This document shows positions 23,896 through 33,523 of a stretch of 48,290 nt of DNA, one piece after another (position 1 is the stretch's first letter; the number at the start of each line of letters is the position of its first letter). The DNA lies in contig JANQLN010000114.1 of the NCBI GenBank assembly GCA_028280575.1, positions 1 to 48,290 on the forward strand, in the 5' to 3' direction. This stretch comes from Clostridia bacterium (lineage in GTDB: Bacteria > Bacillota > Clostridia > Acetivibrionales > STF1-152). The notes beneath the pieces are model-generated. The model saw only the letters and a program-made list of their open reading frames with translations, was not told the DNA's origin and did no database searches. The position numbers were made by a program, and so were the translations under genes.

Positions 23896-25380
23896 ATGAA
23901 TAAAGAAAATTTTTTACAACAAGTTTTTAATTATATTGATGAAAACATATCAGAATGTATTGCAATAGACAAAATAAGTGAGTACATGCATTATTCAATC
24001 TATCATTTCAGCCGTACTTTTACCGAATTAACAGGGATGTCACCAATGCGTTATATTACACTTCGAAAATTGCAATATGCTATTTTCAACCTTTCCAACA
24101 GCGAAAAAGTAGTTGATGTTGCTTTGAAATATGGTTTTGATACTCCTGAAGGCTTCTCAAAAGCCTTTAAAAATTTTTATGGGTATAGCCCTGCTAAATA
24201 TCCATTTTATGATAAATTAAATCATCTTCAAAAAATAGATATGACAGTATTCAATAATTTTTTCGGAGGTAGTATTATGACTTCTCAACCTGTTCAAAAA
24301 GGAGCATTAAAATCATTATTGACTGTTGCAGAAAAGGGAGTAAGAAAGAAATCAAAAGAAAAACTTCCCACACACGCAATGGGCTTTCCCGCCATGATGT
24401 CAGCAATAAAAACTTTTATGGGTTTAGACCCAAGAATGCAAATTCACTTTCATGAACCATATAACAAAACATTCCTATGGGATTTGGATTACTATTTTCA
24501 GATGGCGGTATCAACAGAAGGATTTGGATTGTTTTATGATTTGCCCCAAACAGCAATTGCAAATAATTATTGGAACGGGGAAGCACTTAAAGATTGTTTT
24601 ACCGGCGAAGGTATAAAATATCGGCTTTTCGCGGAAGAAAAATGCATTTCAAAAGATGAGATGTTAATTCCCGAAAATATCAATAACCTTATTCATAAAC
24701 ATTTAAAGAAAAATCTTCCATTAATCATTATTTATAATGCAAATCTTTATTTATTTGTTACCGGTATATGCGAAAACAATATGCAGTTATTGGCTTTTCC
24801 ATTTTCAGACGGCAATAATAACGGAGCATTTGAAATGCAAAAAAACAGCCGATTATATCAAAACTGGAATGACAATATCGGAGCTATTATTTTCATTGAC
24901 GGTATATGTGAACCTGCTCCGCGAAAAGAAATTATTACAAAGGCTTTAAGGCGCGGATATGAAATGCTGACCGAAACGAAACCGACGTATTATGAATATG
25001 GATTTGGCGATAATCTTTATAAAAGTTGGATTTCATTTATAGATAATGACGAGAATTATAAAACCAAAAAGGATTCCCAAAGATATATCTCGCCTGAATG
25101 GTGCGATATGGCTGAACGACGTGCTTTTACAGCAGAATTTTTCCTTGAAGCTGAAGAATATATTGGTCAGGGGAAACTCAAGTCCGCATATGATTCTTTT
25201 TATCAAATCACTGATAATATGAAGAAAATTCATGGTTTGGTTCTAGGCAAAAATATGGGCAAATTACTCGAAAGAGAAACGAGAAATATTATTATTTCAA
25301 TTCTAAATCAATGCAAAGATTTAGACCATACAGCTGCTGAAAACATAAAATTTGTATTGGATGAGTGTTGTACAGTATAA
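23896..25380 (+). CDS. AraC-type regulator with N-terminal HTH and an unrecognised C-terminal domain
   Basis: 494 residues. Residues about 8-105 form two AraC helix-turn-helix motifs: DKISEYMHYSIYHFSRTFTE, then VDVALKYGFDTPEGFSKAFK and the closing GYSPAKY. The remaining 380 residues are a mixed alpha/beta region (for example LPLIIIYNANLYLFVTGI and ALRRGYEMLTETKP) that I cannot place. N-terminal HTH is less common than C-terminal in this family (Rob is the known type). It might be a ligand-sensing domain. AGGGGG precedes the ATG. The stop is followed directly by a truncated gene on the other strand. The region is low in GC (about 32% in one line counted). Confidence 0.8.
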   Translation: MNKENFLQQVFNYIDENISECIAIDKISEYMHYSIYHFSRTFTELTGMSPMRYITLRKLQYAIFNLSNSEKVVDVALKYGFDTPEGFSKAFKNFYGYSPAKYPFYDKLNHLQKIDMTVFNNFFGGSIMTSQPVQKGALKSLLTVAEKGVRKKSKEKLPTHAMGFPAMMSAIKTFMGLDPRMQIHFHEPYNKTFLWDLDYYFQMAVSTEGFGLFYDLPQTAIANNYWNGEALKDCFTGEGIKYRLFAEEKCISKDEMLIPENINNLIHKHLKKNLPLIIIYNANLYLFVTGICENNMQLLAFPFSDGNNNGAFEMQKNSRLYQNWNDNIGAIIFIDGICEPAPRKEIITKALRRGYEMLTETKPTYYEYGFGDNLYKSWISFIDNDENYKTKKDSQRYISPEWCDMAERRAFTAEFFLEAEEYIGQGKLKSAYDSFYQITDNMKKIHGLVLGKNMGKLLERETRNIIISILNQCKDLDHTAAENIKFVLDECCTV

Positions 25381-25768
25381 GCACATGGGGGTTGTTTATC
25401 GGTGTTAGCTTGTCCAGCGGCACATTCACTTCCCATAATACCGGATTTGCCGCCTCAATCTCTGCGATAGAAATATCTGTAACTTCCTCCGGCGGGTCGA
25501 ACAGCGCGGGATCAGCCATTCTTTTTTTCACTGGAACAAGCAAGGCGGCAAGCTCTCGTTTTTCATCGGGGGAAATCAAGTTCTCCAGTATAGCAGGATG
25601 GCGCATCTCTCCTGAATGAGTATAGTCAATCATATAAAATTTGTTGTCATCAAAGCTCTTTACAACAGCTCGGAGCCTCTCACCTAAATCATCGTCAAGA
25701 TAAACATTGACCGATGCGAACAGCCCGCCGTTAAAAGTAAAATCATAATATCCGCTGTCATTTTTTTT
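25381..25768 (-). pseudogene. Truncated gene fragment
   Basis: The minus-strand frame is open from 25768 across to the end of the AraC gene, but there is no start codon or ribosome site in the first 45 codons and a stop (TAA 25771-25769) sits at the head. It encodes a protein-like sequence with NGGLFASVNVYLDDDLGERL and ALLVPVKKRMADPALF. It looks like the middle of a gene whose N-terminus is gone and whose 3' end runs into the AraC gene. I do not recognise the family. The following 25772-26226 has no gene I can support. Confidence 0.5.
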
Positions 25769-26226
25769 TTAATGTCCCCTGAAGGAAATAGACAATATAT
25801 ACCCCAGAACTTGGACATTTAGTGCCAACATACTTTGAGCTTTATAAAATGGCAAAAACGCTAATTACTATAATCCATACTGCAATCTTTCAAATCAGCA
25901 ATTAACTCATGAATATAATACTATATTACCTGTGTGTGGCTTGGAAGCTGCATGAAAAGGTAGGGGAGATCCATCTGCAAGGCTGTAAAGAAGTGAAACA
26001 GGAAATAATAAATCCCCATATATTGATTTTGCTTCTGAAGTTGCTCCAAATAGGTTATTGCTTCCTGTAAATCCATATCTGCCTCCAGAATTCCGGTCAG
26101 CTAAATTGGAGGCGTATGCTCCCGTCATCAGATTGATTTTGCTTAAAACAATATGACCATTGCCTATCTCATTTCTGCCGTCAAGGCTATTTTTTTTAAA
26201 AGTGTAGTGAAAATATCTTGATAAAA

Positions 26227-26263
26227 ACAACTGAACTGGCAAAAAGTACACTTTTTCAGTTGT
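26227..26263. repeat. Nested inverted repeat before the LplB operon
   Basis: ACAACTG (26227-26233) pairs with CAGTTGT (26257-26263). Inside it AAAAAGT and ACTTTTT pair around AC. It may be a terminator-like or regulator-binding hairpin; it lies 13 bp before the -35 of the importer promoter. Confidence 0.4.
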
Positions 26264-26276
26264 ATTATCCATGTAC

Positions 26277-26306
26277 TTGAACTTATGCATAATGTATAAT
26301 TATAAT
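26277..26306 (+). promoter_or_regulatory. Promoter of the lplB/ytcP/lplA-type operon
   Basis: TTGAAC (26277-26282), 18 bp, TATAAT (26301-26306). A second TATAAT directly precedes it (26295-26300). The gene begins 32 bp downstream with GGGG before its ATG. Confidence 0.6.
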
Positions 26307-26337
26307 CAATAAAGAGGTTATTTTACGGGGTTTTATA

Positions 26338-27312
26338 ATGAACAAGAATATGTATAATACAGTATTGCAAAGCTCAAATGCCTGGACTGAAAAAATGAAA
26401 AGAGGTGTTCGTTTCTGGGGAAAAATAAAGCAGCACGGTATACTTTATTTGCTTTTTGCACCCGTCATAGCATATTATGTTCTGGTAAGATACTGGCCGA
26501 TTTTTCTGGCGTGGATAGCGGCCTTCAAGGATTTGAAGATAGGTTCAGGCGTTTTCAGCAGTGAATGGGTAGGACTTGAAAACTTTCGCATTGTTTTTAC
26601 GGACGCAGAGCTTTTAAGGGTTATAAAAAATACTTTTGAAATTAGTATCCTTCGCCTGGTTATAGGTTTTTTACCTCCCATATTTTTAGCTATCATGTTT
26701 CATGATATGGTACTGGTCAGGTTTAGAAAATGGTGCCAGACAGTGATGTATATACCTCATTTTTTTTCATGGGTTATTATTTATGGTCTGGTTTTTGCAT
26801 TTTTCTCAACAGGATCCGGATTCATTAATAATATCCTTGAGATGGCAGGTATGCAGAAGGTGGACTTTCTGGTCAGTTCCGCGTGGTTCAGACCCATACT
26901 CATCGGGTCCAATTTATGGAAGGGACTAGGCTGGGGAACAATTATATACATGGCTGCATTAACTGCAATAGATAAACAACAATATGAAGCAGCAAAAATA
27001 GATGGTGCAGGTCCGATAAAAAGAATCATTCATATTACGTTCCCCTGCATACTGCCGGTAGTAAGCTTTGTCTTATGTATTAACCTGGGTTTCATATTGT
27101 ATGCCGGTGGTGAACAGATTCTCATGTTTTACAACAGCTCTGTATATGATGTTGCAGATGTAATAGATACATGGGTTTACCGTATTGGCCTTGGCAGTAT
27201 GAGGTACGGGGTTGGAACTGCAGTTGGCCTGTTTCAGTCATTTATAGGAATGATTGTGGTTATAGTATCAAATTACTTATCAAAACGTTATACCGGCAAT
27301 GGTATATGGTAG
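26338..27312 (+). CDS. ABC sugar permease, LplB type
   Basis: A 324-residue permease with six membrane segments, starting with a cytoplasmic N-terminus of about 35 residues. The YPLFAP-like N-terminal signature (HGILYLLFAPVIAYYVL) and the EAA loop QQYEAAKIDGAGPIKRIIHITFP mark the LplB branch of CUT1. It pairs with the permease 11 bp downstream. No ATPase gene is present. This type imports plant or host polysaccharide fragments in clostridia and is usually run by the neighbouring YesM/YesN pair. Confidence 0.88.
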   Translation: MNKNMYNTVLQSSNAWTEKMKRGVRFWGKIKQHGILYLLFAPVIAYYVLVRYWPIFLAWIAAFKDLKIGSGVFSSEWVGLENFRIVFTDAELLRVIKNTFEISILRLVIGFLPPIFLAIMFHDMVLVRFRKWCQTVMYIPHFFSWVIIYGLVFAFFSTGSGFINNILEMAGMQKVDFLVSSAWFRPILIGSNLWKGLGWGTIIYMAALTAIDKQQYEAAKIDGAGPIKRIIHITFPCILPVVSFVLCINLGFILYAGGEQILMFYNSSVYDVADVIDTWVYRIGLGSMRYGVGTAVGLFQSFIGMIVVIVSNYLSKRYTGNGIW

Positions 27313-27323
27313 GAGGCAAAAAG

Positions 27324-28211
27324 ATGCGTAAAGTAATACAGGTTGATTCGGAAAAGCTATATCAGATAATTATTACTTCAATAGTATCCATATTGTCTTT
27401 AACCATGATTTTTCCCCTTGTATACGTACTGGGAATGTCACTTACATCCCAGCCTGAGTTAATTAGACGAGATTACTTTGTTATAATACCTGAAATGCCC
27501 GTTTTGACAGCATATAAACGTATACTCTCTTCTCCATCAATTTGGAAAGCGCTGGAGATTTCATTATTCAGAAGCATTTTTGGTACGGCGCTGTCACTTT
27601 TTATTATGCTCATAGGTGCTTTTGTTCTTTCCAGGAAAACTCTGCCGGGCAGAAAACAGTTTCTTATTATGATACTGGCAACTATCCTTTTTAACGGCGG
27701 ATTGATCCCTTCCTATTATGTAGTGAAGCAGCTCGGACTTATCAATACGGTTTGGGCCATGATCATACCTCCCCTTATTGACAGTTTTGGTTTACTGGTT
27801 ATCAAGATTTTCATTGAGAACCTCCCCGAAAGCCTGGTAGAATCAGTCAAGCTTGACGGGGCAAGCGAAATCCAGCAGCTTATATATATTGTTGCTCCAT
27901 TGTCAGGTCCTGCCCTGGCAGCCATAGGAATGTTTACTGTTGTAAACCACTGGAACAGTTGGTTTGATGCACTAATATACCTGACCAGGAAAAATCTTTA
28001 CCCACTCCAGATGGTCCTGCGAAATATGATGAGTGTAGAAGGGATGGGTAATGACATGATGAACTACCTGCTAAAAGACACGGAGAGAGTAGCAAGCGAA
28101 TCCATAAAAATGGCAACTGTTGTAGTTGGCGTACTGCCCATCTTGATGTTATACCCTTTTTTGCAGAGATATTTTATTCATGGAATCTACATGGGATCTG
28201 TGAAGGGTTAA
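27324..28211 (+). CDS. ABC sugar permease, YtcP/LplC type
   Basis: A 295-residue permease with six membrane segments. AGGAGG precedes the ATG at 27324; a longer in-frame reading would overlap the upstream gene heavily and lacks a ribosome site. The EAA loop is LVESVKLDGASEIQQLIYIVAP. The C-terminus YFIHGIYMGSVKG is typical of the YtcP family. It completes the membrane channel with LplB. Confidence 0.88.
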   Translation: MRKVIQVDSEKLYQIIITSIVSILSLTMIFPLVYVLGMSLTSQPELIRRDYFVIIPEMPVLTAYKRILSSPSIWKALEISLFRSIFGTALSLFIMLIGAFVLSRKTLPGRKQFLIMILATILFNGGLIPSYYVVKQLGLINTVWAMIIPPLIDSFGLLVIKIFIENLPESLVESVKLDGASEIQQLIYIVAPLSGPALAAIGMFTVVNHWNSWFDALIYLTRKNLYPLQMVLRNMMSVEGMGNDMMNYLLKDTERVASESIKMATVVVGVLPILMLYPFLQRYFIHGIYMGSVKG

Positions 28212-28258
28212 CTATACAAAAAGTCTGGCGCGCAGACAATTCAGTATTTATTGTATAG
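28212..28258 (+). other. Intergenic stem-loop before the binding-protein gene
   Basis: CTATACAA (28212-28219) pairs with TTGTATAG (28251-28258). A second small hairpin (GTCTG with CAGAC) is nested inside. It lies between the permease stop and the binding protein and may stabilise or process the message. No T-run follows. A weak promoter (TTGAAT, 18 bp, TATATA) lies at about 28293-28322. Confidence 0.45.
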
Positions 28259-28345
28259 AAGGGGGATGATATTCTAAATACATATATTGATTGAATTTTT
28301 TTAAGTGAGAACACTATATAAGCCAATTAACAAGGAGGTATTGTA

Positions 28346-30031
28346 ATGATAAATTTTAAAAAGGCTGTTTGTTTGCTTATTGCACTATGCTTATTCTCAG
28401 GCCTTATTCTGACAGGCTGCAAAAGTAACAGCGACCAGGCGGATACTCCAAAGGACGGGGAAAATAGTTCAACAACAGGAAAAGATAATATAAATGATGT
28501 AATAGAGCCCCGGCCGGTTACCGAATTTCCGGATGCTTTTCCCCTAGCTCCCAGTGCGGTAGACCCGAATGTTTACAAATATGATGACCTGAGTAAAAAG
28601 TACAGTTTTGAAATTATGCTGTCAGGCGCTATATTCCAGTCAATAGATGATGATCCTATAAAGAAATATATGGATGAAAAATTCAACACCGATGTTACAT
28701 TTACAAGCCTGAAACCAGAGGATTTACGAAATACAGTAGCTGTAAGGTATTCATCCGGAGATGCACCGGATGTAGTTAAAATGCCCTTTAAGGAAGTGGC
28801 AATAACCCTTTTTGATCAGGGAAATCTGGTTGAAGGTTCAGTGGTACTTCCATACATGCCGCAGCTTGCCCAATATGTTACCAAATCATACAGGGATTAT
28901 GCCACTGTTGACGGTAAGATGATCGGTATACCAAGGTATCCGACCTTTGCGGACAACTGGGGATTGTTTATAAGAAAAGACTGGCTGGAAGCATTTGGTA
29001 TGGATAAGCCTGCAACTGAGGATCAGCTTTTTGAATATGCAACGGCATGTGTACAAAAGGACCCGAACCGAAATGGCGAGGCCGATACATGGTTTATGGG
29101 AGGAGCCGGAAGCGGTAACGGATTCAGTATGCTGAATGAACTAAGAACAATGTACGGACACACAGGGATCCATGTTGTGGATAATAAAATAAACCATCCC
29201 ATACTTAATGGTTCAACCAGGGATTTTCTAAAGTTTCTAAACAAGCTCTACAGTAATAACCTATTGACTCCGGACTGGTATACTATAGACTGGGAACGTT
29301 TCAAATCATATTCAATGAATGGCCAGGTCGGAATGCTCCGTTATCCCGGATGGAACCTTATTGATGAAACATATAATGCCCATAATAAGGATGCAGAAAG
29401 CATTCAGGTCTGGGAGCCCATGGATCCTCTGGTATCAAATGACGGAAGAGGCGGCAAGCTTCAGCCTGGAAGTGCACCTGACGGTATTTACATCTTTAAG
29501 AAGGAACTGGAAGATGATATGGGCAAGCTTAAAAGAATAGCTCATTTTCTGGATACATGCATGTATCCAAATGAAAACTACTGGACGGTTTCCCAGGGGG
29601 GAGGACCTGAAATATATCAGGACGGTTCCAAAGTAACCTTCAATTCTGACGGGACGAATGTTTTCTATATAGAAAAAGATGTACATCCTGCCTATACGGA
29701 GCAGAAAAATAATTGTCTTTGGGATTGGCAGTTTATAGGATATTCACTGATATGGCAGGTATATGACGACGAGCCTGTAGGTGTACTGGGCAGCAAGCAC
29801 AATATGTATGTAATCGGTCTTCCGCGGTATACCAACTATGGCATGCTGATTAATCCGGACCCTGTAATAGAAACAAAATTGCGTGAATTCAACCTTACAA
29901 ATGAAATTGCATTTGTATTGGGAAAACGGAGTTTTGATGAGTGGGACCAGTATGTCAAGGAATGGAAAGATGCAGGAGGACAGGAGTATCTTGAAAATGC
30001 GGCAGAACAGCTGGGAGTATCCATGCCGTAA
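28346..30031 (+). CDS. ABC sugar-binding lipoprotein, LplA type
   Basis: 561 residues. The signal peptide of about 25 residues ends in the lipobox LILTGC, followed by a Ser/Thr/Asp-rich linker up to about residue 50. The size and the pattern GSGNGFSMLNELRTMYG, plus the C-terminal EWDQYVKEWKDAGG motif, match the large LplA-type binding proteins. It hands saccharide fragments to LplB/YtcP. GGAGG lies 8 nt before the ATG. Confidence 0.88.
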   Translation: MINFKKAVCLLIALCLFSGLILTGCKSNSDQADTPKDGENSSTTGKDNINDVIEPRPVTEFPDAFPLAPSAVDPNVYKYDDLSKKYSFEIMLSGAIFQSIDDDPIKKYMDEKFNTDVTFTSLKPEDLRNTVAVRYSSGDAPDVVKMPFKEVAITLFDQGNLVEGSVVLPYMPQLAQYVTKSYRDYATVDGKMIGIPRYPTFADNWGLFIRKDWLEAFGMDKPATEDQLFEYATACVQKDPNRNGEADTWFMGGAGSGNGFSMLNELRTMYGHTGIHVVDNKINHPILNGSTRDFLKFLNKLYSNNLLTPDWYTIDWERFKSYSMNGQVGMLRYPGWNLIDETYNAHNKDAESIQVWEPMDPLVSNDGRGGKLQPGSAPDGIYIFKKELEDDMGKLKRIAHFLDTCMYPNENYWTVSQGGGPEIYQDGSKVTFNSDGTNVFYIEKDVHPAYTEQKNNCLWDWQFIGYSLIWQVYDDEPVGVLGSKHNMYVIGLPRYTNYGMLINPDPVIETKLREFNLTNEIAFVLGKRSFDEWDQYVKEWKDAGGQEYLENAAEQLGVSMP

Positions 30032-30112
30032 TAATTATGATAAAATAATAGGTGGCAGTTTGCTGTCATCTATTATTTTACCATTGTGCGAAGGGGAGTG
30101 GCTTTTCCATTT

Positions 30113-31816
30113 ATGAAATTGCATGCCCGGACAAAGCTCGTAATACTGCTGATAATTCCAAGTATTACATTTTCATTGCTGATAGTGAATTTATCAGGGA
30201 AATACCTGTCGGATTTCTTCCGGGGCACTCAGCAGGAGACTCTTTCAAAGGTATCGGAACAGATCACACATTCGCTAAAAGGCTCAATTGATCAAATCAA
30301 CATATTGGCCGTTGACCTGGAACAAAGAATCTTAACAGTCAGGGATAAGTCAGATATAAGGGAAATAATAGATATATTGAGTAAAAACCGTACCGATTTT
30401 ATCCGGGGTATTGCTTTTGTTGATATAAACGGTACAGCTGTAGGGTCCCCTAGAATCTATTGGGATTATTTTTCAGAAAAAGAGAAATCTATAATTGAGG
30501 ACAACCGCCAAAAAAAATCCTTCGGAGTATATTGGTCAAATCATTTTTATTCCCTGATCAGCCAGGGGAATCCCTATAATGCTGCCAGTATTGTGGTCAA
30601 GCCGGTTTATAAGGATAAGCAATATGCCGGTTCCATTGCAATTGTAGTCGATGTTAATAAGTTTTTATCCAATACCGCAATATACGGAGGAAATTATGAG
30701 ATAAGGACATTGCTGTATGACAGGGACAATTCCCTTGCAGACACATTGAATCCCCAGAGCTATTTGGAGGGTAATAACAGGTTCATTTCAGAAGATAATC
30801 TTCAGTCCTTTGAGTCGGCTATCGGTTATCTTGACCAAAACGATTTTTACTATTCTGTTTCATCACTGCCCTATCACCCGTATTGGAAAGTAGTAACAAT
30901 AGGTAATGTCCAGAAGCTTGAAAGCAAATTCAAACCTTTAAACAACAGTGTTTTGATTGTATTATTGTTTGGAATAACAGGCTTGTTTTTTGTTTACCTG
31001 ATTGTCCTGTGGTGGTTTACAAAACCTTTAGTCCAGATGAGCAGGGCGATATGGCAAATGGGTGTCGGAAATTTTGACTATAAGATAAGCATGAAAAGAA
31101 ATGACGAATTTGGAAGAGTTGCAGGTGAATTCAACAGAATGTCCGGGCTGATAAAAGACCTTTTCCAAAAACTGAATGAAGCAAACGAAAAAAAAAGGGA
31201 ATCGGACTTTCAAGCTTTAATGTCCCAGGTAAATCCGCATTTTTTATACAACACTCTTAATTCCATAGATATAATGGTGGATGCCAGCTCCAAACAGGAT
31301 GTTCATAATGCAATGGAAATGCTTATAAACCTTTTGAAATATAGCTTGAATAAAGAAGGGCGGATGAGTACGCTCGAAGATGAATTCCACTATATTAGAA
31401 ATTATATTACACTCCAGAAAATACGTTATGGGAACCGGTTTGAGTTTGATATAATGGAACCCGGAGAGCTGTCAGGTGTTAAAATACTTAAGCTTATACT
31501 GCAGCCTTTGGTGGAAAATTCAATCTTCCATGGGCTTAACCCGTTGATAGGCAGAAAAGGTTATTTGAAAATTGAAGCCTGGAAGGATAAAAAAGATTTA
31601 TTAATAAAAGTTTCGGATAACGGAGTGGGTATTCCCGAGGAGGCTCTTAACCAAGTTTTGAGCGGCGAGAAGGTATACAGAAGTTCAAGCTCAACAGGTA
31701 TAGGCCTTGTGAATGTCCACGAGCGAATACAGTTATATTATGGTGAGGAATACGGATTGACAGTAAAGAGCATTTTGGATGCCGGAACTGAAATAATAAT
31801 AAAGGTTTCCGTTTAA
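30113..31816 (+). CDS. YesM-type sensor histidine kinase
   Basis: 567 residues. Two membrane segments (about 8-26 and about 283-305) enclose an extracellular sensor domain. A HAMP domain follows, then the kinase box SQVNPHFLYNTLNSIDIM with its phosphoacceptor His, and the ATPase motifs LQPLVENSIFHG and DNGVGIPEE. I use ATG 30113; a GTG at 30086 would overlap the GGGGAG ribosome site, although that site lies 14 nt from the ATG. It senses a saccharide, possibly through the binding protein encoded before it, and phosphorylates the YesN-type regulator encoded next. Confidence 0.88.
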   Translation: MKLHARTKLVILLIIPSITFSLLIVNLSGKYLSDFFRGTQQETLSKVSEQITHSLKGSIDQINILAVDLEQRILTVRDKSDIREIIDILSKNRTDFIRGIAFVDINGTAVGSPRIYWDYFSEKEKSIIEDNRQKKSFGVYWSNHFYSLISQGNPYNAASIVVKPVYKDKQYAGSIAIVVDVNKFLSNTAIYGGNYEIRTLLYDRDNSLADTLNPQSYLEGNNRFISEDNLQSFESAIGYLDQNDFYYSVSSLPYHPYWKVVTIGNVQKLESKFKPLNNSVLIVLLFGITGLFFVYLIVLWWFTKPLVQMSRAIWQMGVGNFDYKISMKRNDEFGRVAGEFNRMSGLIKDLFQKLNEANEKKRESDFQALMSQVNPHFLYNTLNSIDIMVDASSKQDVHNAMEMLINLLKYSLNKEGRMSTLEDEFHYIRNYITLQKIRYGNRFEFDIMEPGELSGVKILKLILQPLVENSIFHGLNPLIGRKGYLKIEAWKDKKDLLIKVSDNGVGIPEEALNQVLSGEKVYRSSSSTGIGLVNVHERIQLYYGEEYGLTVKSILDAGTEIIIKVSV

Positions 31817-31849
31817 TATGACAGGTAAAAGCTGGGGAGTTAATTTTTT

Positions 31850-33418
31850 ATGGATAAATTTTTAAAGCTATTAATAGTGGATGATGAACCGCTTGCAAGA
31901 AAAAGGATTTTATCTTTTAAACTCGAGAAGCATGGCTTCAAGGTAGTAGGAGAGGCCGGTAACGGTAAAGAGGCGCTCAGGATGGTCTCCACACTCAAGC
32001 CTGATATTGTGGTAACCGATATTGTCATGCCGGTTATGAATGGTCTGCAGCTATTGGAAGAGCTGGGAAAGCTTATGAATCCTCCCGAGGTCATACTTCT
32101 TACTTGTTATGATGACTTTAGCAAGGTCCAGATGGCCCTGAGGCTTGGGGCACAGGATTATCTTGTTAAAGTTATGCTGAAGGAAGAGGAACTTGTCCGG
32201 GTAATAAAAAAAGCCGCAAAGGTAATATTCAAAAAACTTCAGACTCATTATAAAGTTATCAGGAAAACTCTATATGACTTGATGCTGTCCGATTCTGACC
32301 TATTATTTCATGAAAATGCCCGACAATTGAAGGAAACAGGTTTTATCTTAAGCTTTTTCCGGCTATTCATACTGGAATTCAAGACTGTTCAAATGCAAAT
32401 GCTTGAAGCACATAAGCTGTCCATTGAAAAATGGGAAGGTAATATTGGCTGTATTGTTTTGAATATGGCTCCAAAAGAATGGATTGTATTGCTGTATGAA
32501 AACAAATCAAAGGATTTCAAAAGCTTTGATGAAAAATCATGTGCATATTGCAAAAGACTTTTATATGATTTGAAAGGTTCGGTTACGGATGGAAAACAGG
32601 TGCCCAAAATAATACTGGGAAGAGTACATAACGGGGCAGACAAGCTTCCCAAAGCATATGATTGTATTATACCTGTCCGTGAGGAATTGTTTTATGCAGG
32701 CAGGAATACTTTAATAATAGACGAGGAATCACCGGGCAGGTATTTTAAAAATATGCCTGCGGATAAGTTTCAGGAAATTATTGATAAAATGCATACGGCA
32801 TGTATGAAAAATAATGGTGAGGGGGCAGCTCAATGCCTGCTTTCATGGTTTAACCTGGTTCATACAAAATACAGGCCAAAAGCAGATGAAATTAGAATTA
32901 TGGCTTCGCTGCTGGCAGCCTGTATCCCTGCCGATATAACAATTCCAGGGGTTAACGGGGTTTTTGTTCCGGTGAATCAATGGCTCATGGAACAGGTTGA
33001 ATCAGCCGGACACATGGAAGAGGTAAATTCAGCTGTCAAGAAAACCTCCGAATATCTTTACAAATTCCTTAAATGCTTTAAGGGCTCAATGCGTAATGAA
33101 ATAAAGGAGGCATTGGAGTTTATCCATAAAAATTACAGCAAGTCAATCAGTCTGGAAATGACAGCTGGTCATGTAAATTTAAGTACCAGTTGGTTTAATA
33201 CTCTTTTCCGGTCTGAAACCGGACAAACATACAATTCATACCTTGTGAAATACCGGCTGGAATTGGCTAAAGAGCTTCTTGCCGGTACGGATTTATCAAT
33301 ACGGCAAATAGCCGGACAAGTTGGTATTGGTGATCCTCACTATTTCTCCCGCCTATTTGCAAAGACACTGGGACAAAGTCCGAGAGCTTTTAGGAAAATT
33401 CACATACAGGAAAGCTAA
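31850..33418 (+). CDS. YesN-type response regulator with AraC output
   Basis: 522 residues. The receiver domain (about 7-125) has the acidic pair in VDDEP, the phospho-Asp in DIVVTDIVMPVMNG and the Lys in DYLVKV. The middle region (about 130-410) is the linker typical of YesN. The AraC helix-turn-helix pair is at about 425-520 (ISLEMTAGHVNLSTSWFNTL and IRQIAGQVGIGDPHYFSRLF). It follows the kinase gene by 33 bp and should activate the importer operon and perhaps a glycoside-hydrolase gene elsewhere. The ATG has GGGGAG 10 nt upstream. Confidence 0.9.
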   Translation: MDKFLKLLIVDDEPLARKRILSFKLEKHGFKVVGEAGNGKEALRMVSTLKPDIVVTDIVMPVMNGLQLLEELGKLMNPPEVILLTCYDDFSKVQMALRLGAQDYLVKVMLKEEELVRVIKKAAKVIFKKLQTHYKVIRKTLYDLMLSDSDLLFHENARQLKETGFILSFFRLFILEFKTVQMQMLEAHKLSIEKWEGNIGCIVLNMAPKEWIVLLYENKSKDFKSFDEKSCAYCKRLLYDLKGSVTDGKQVPKIILGRVHNGADKLPKAYDCIIPVREELFYAGRNTLIIDEESPGRYFKNMPADKFQEIIDKMHTACMKNNGEGAAQCLLSWFNLVHTKYRPKADEIRIMASLLAACIPADITIPGVNGVFVPVNQWLMEQVESAGHMEEVNSAVKKTSEYLYKFLKCFKGSMRNEIKEALEFIHKNYSKSISLEMTAGHVNLSTSWFNTLFRSETGQTYNSYLVKYRLELAKELLAGTDLSIRQIAGQVGIGDPHYFSRLFAKTLGQSPRAFRKIHIQES

Positions 33419-33523
33419 TAATTCGTAGTAAATTGCAGCATATTTTCCCCATTACCGAATGAGCCACTATCGCTCTTCCTTAAGACAGGTATATCTCTTT
33501 TAATAATACTTTACATCTGTATC

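Noticed and set aside
25907-26290. 127-codon frame on the minus strand before the LplB gene
   Set aside because: No ribosome site, no promoter, no family resemblance, and the start lies in the promoter region of the plus-strand operon.
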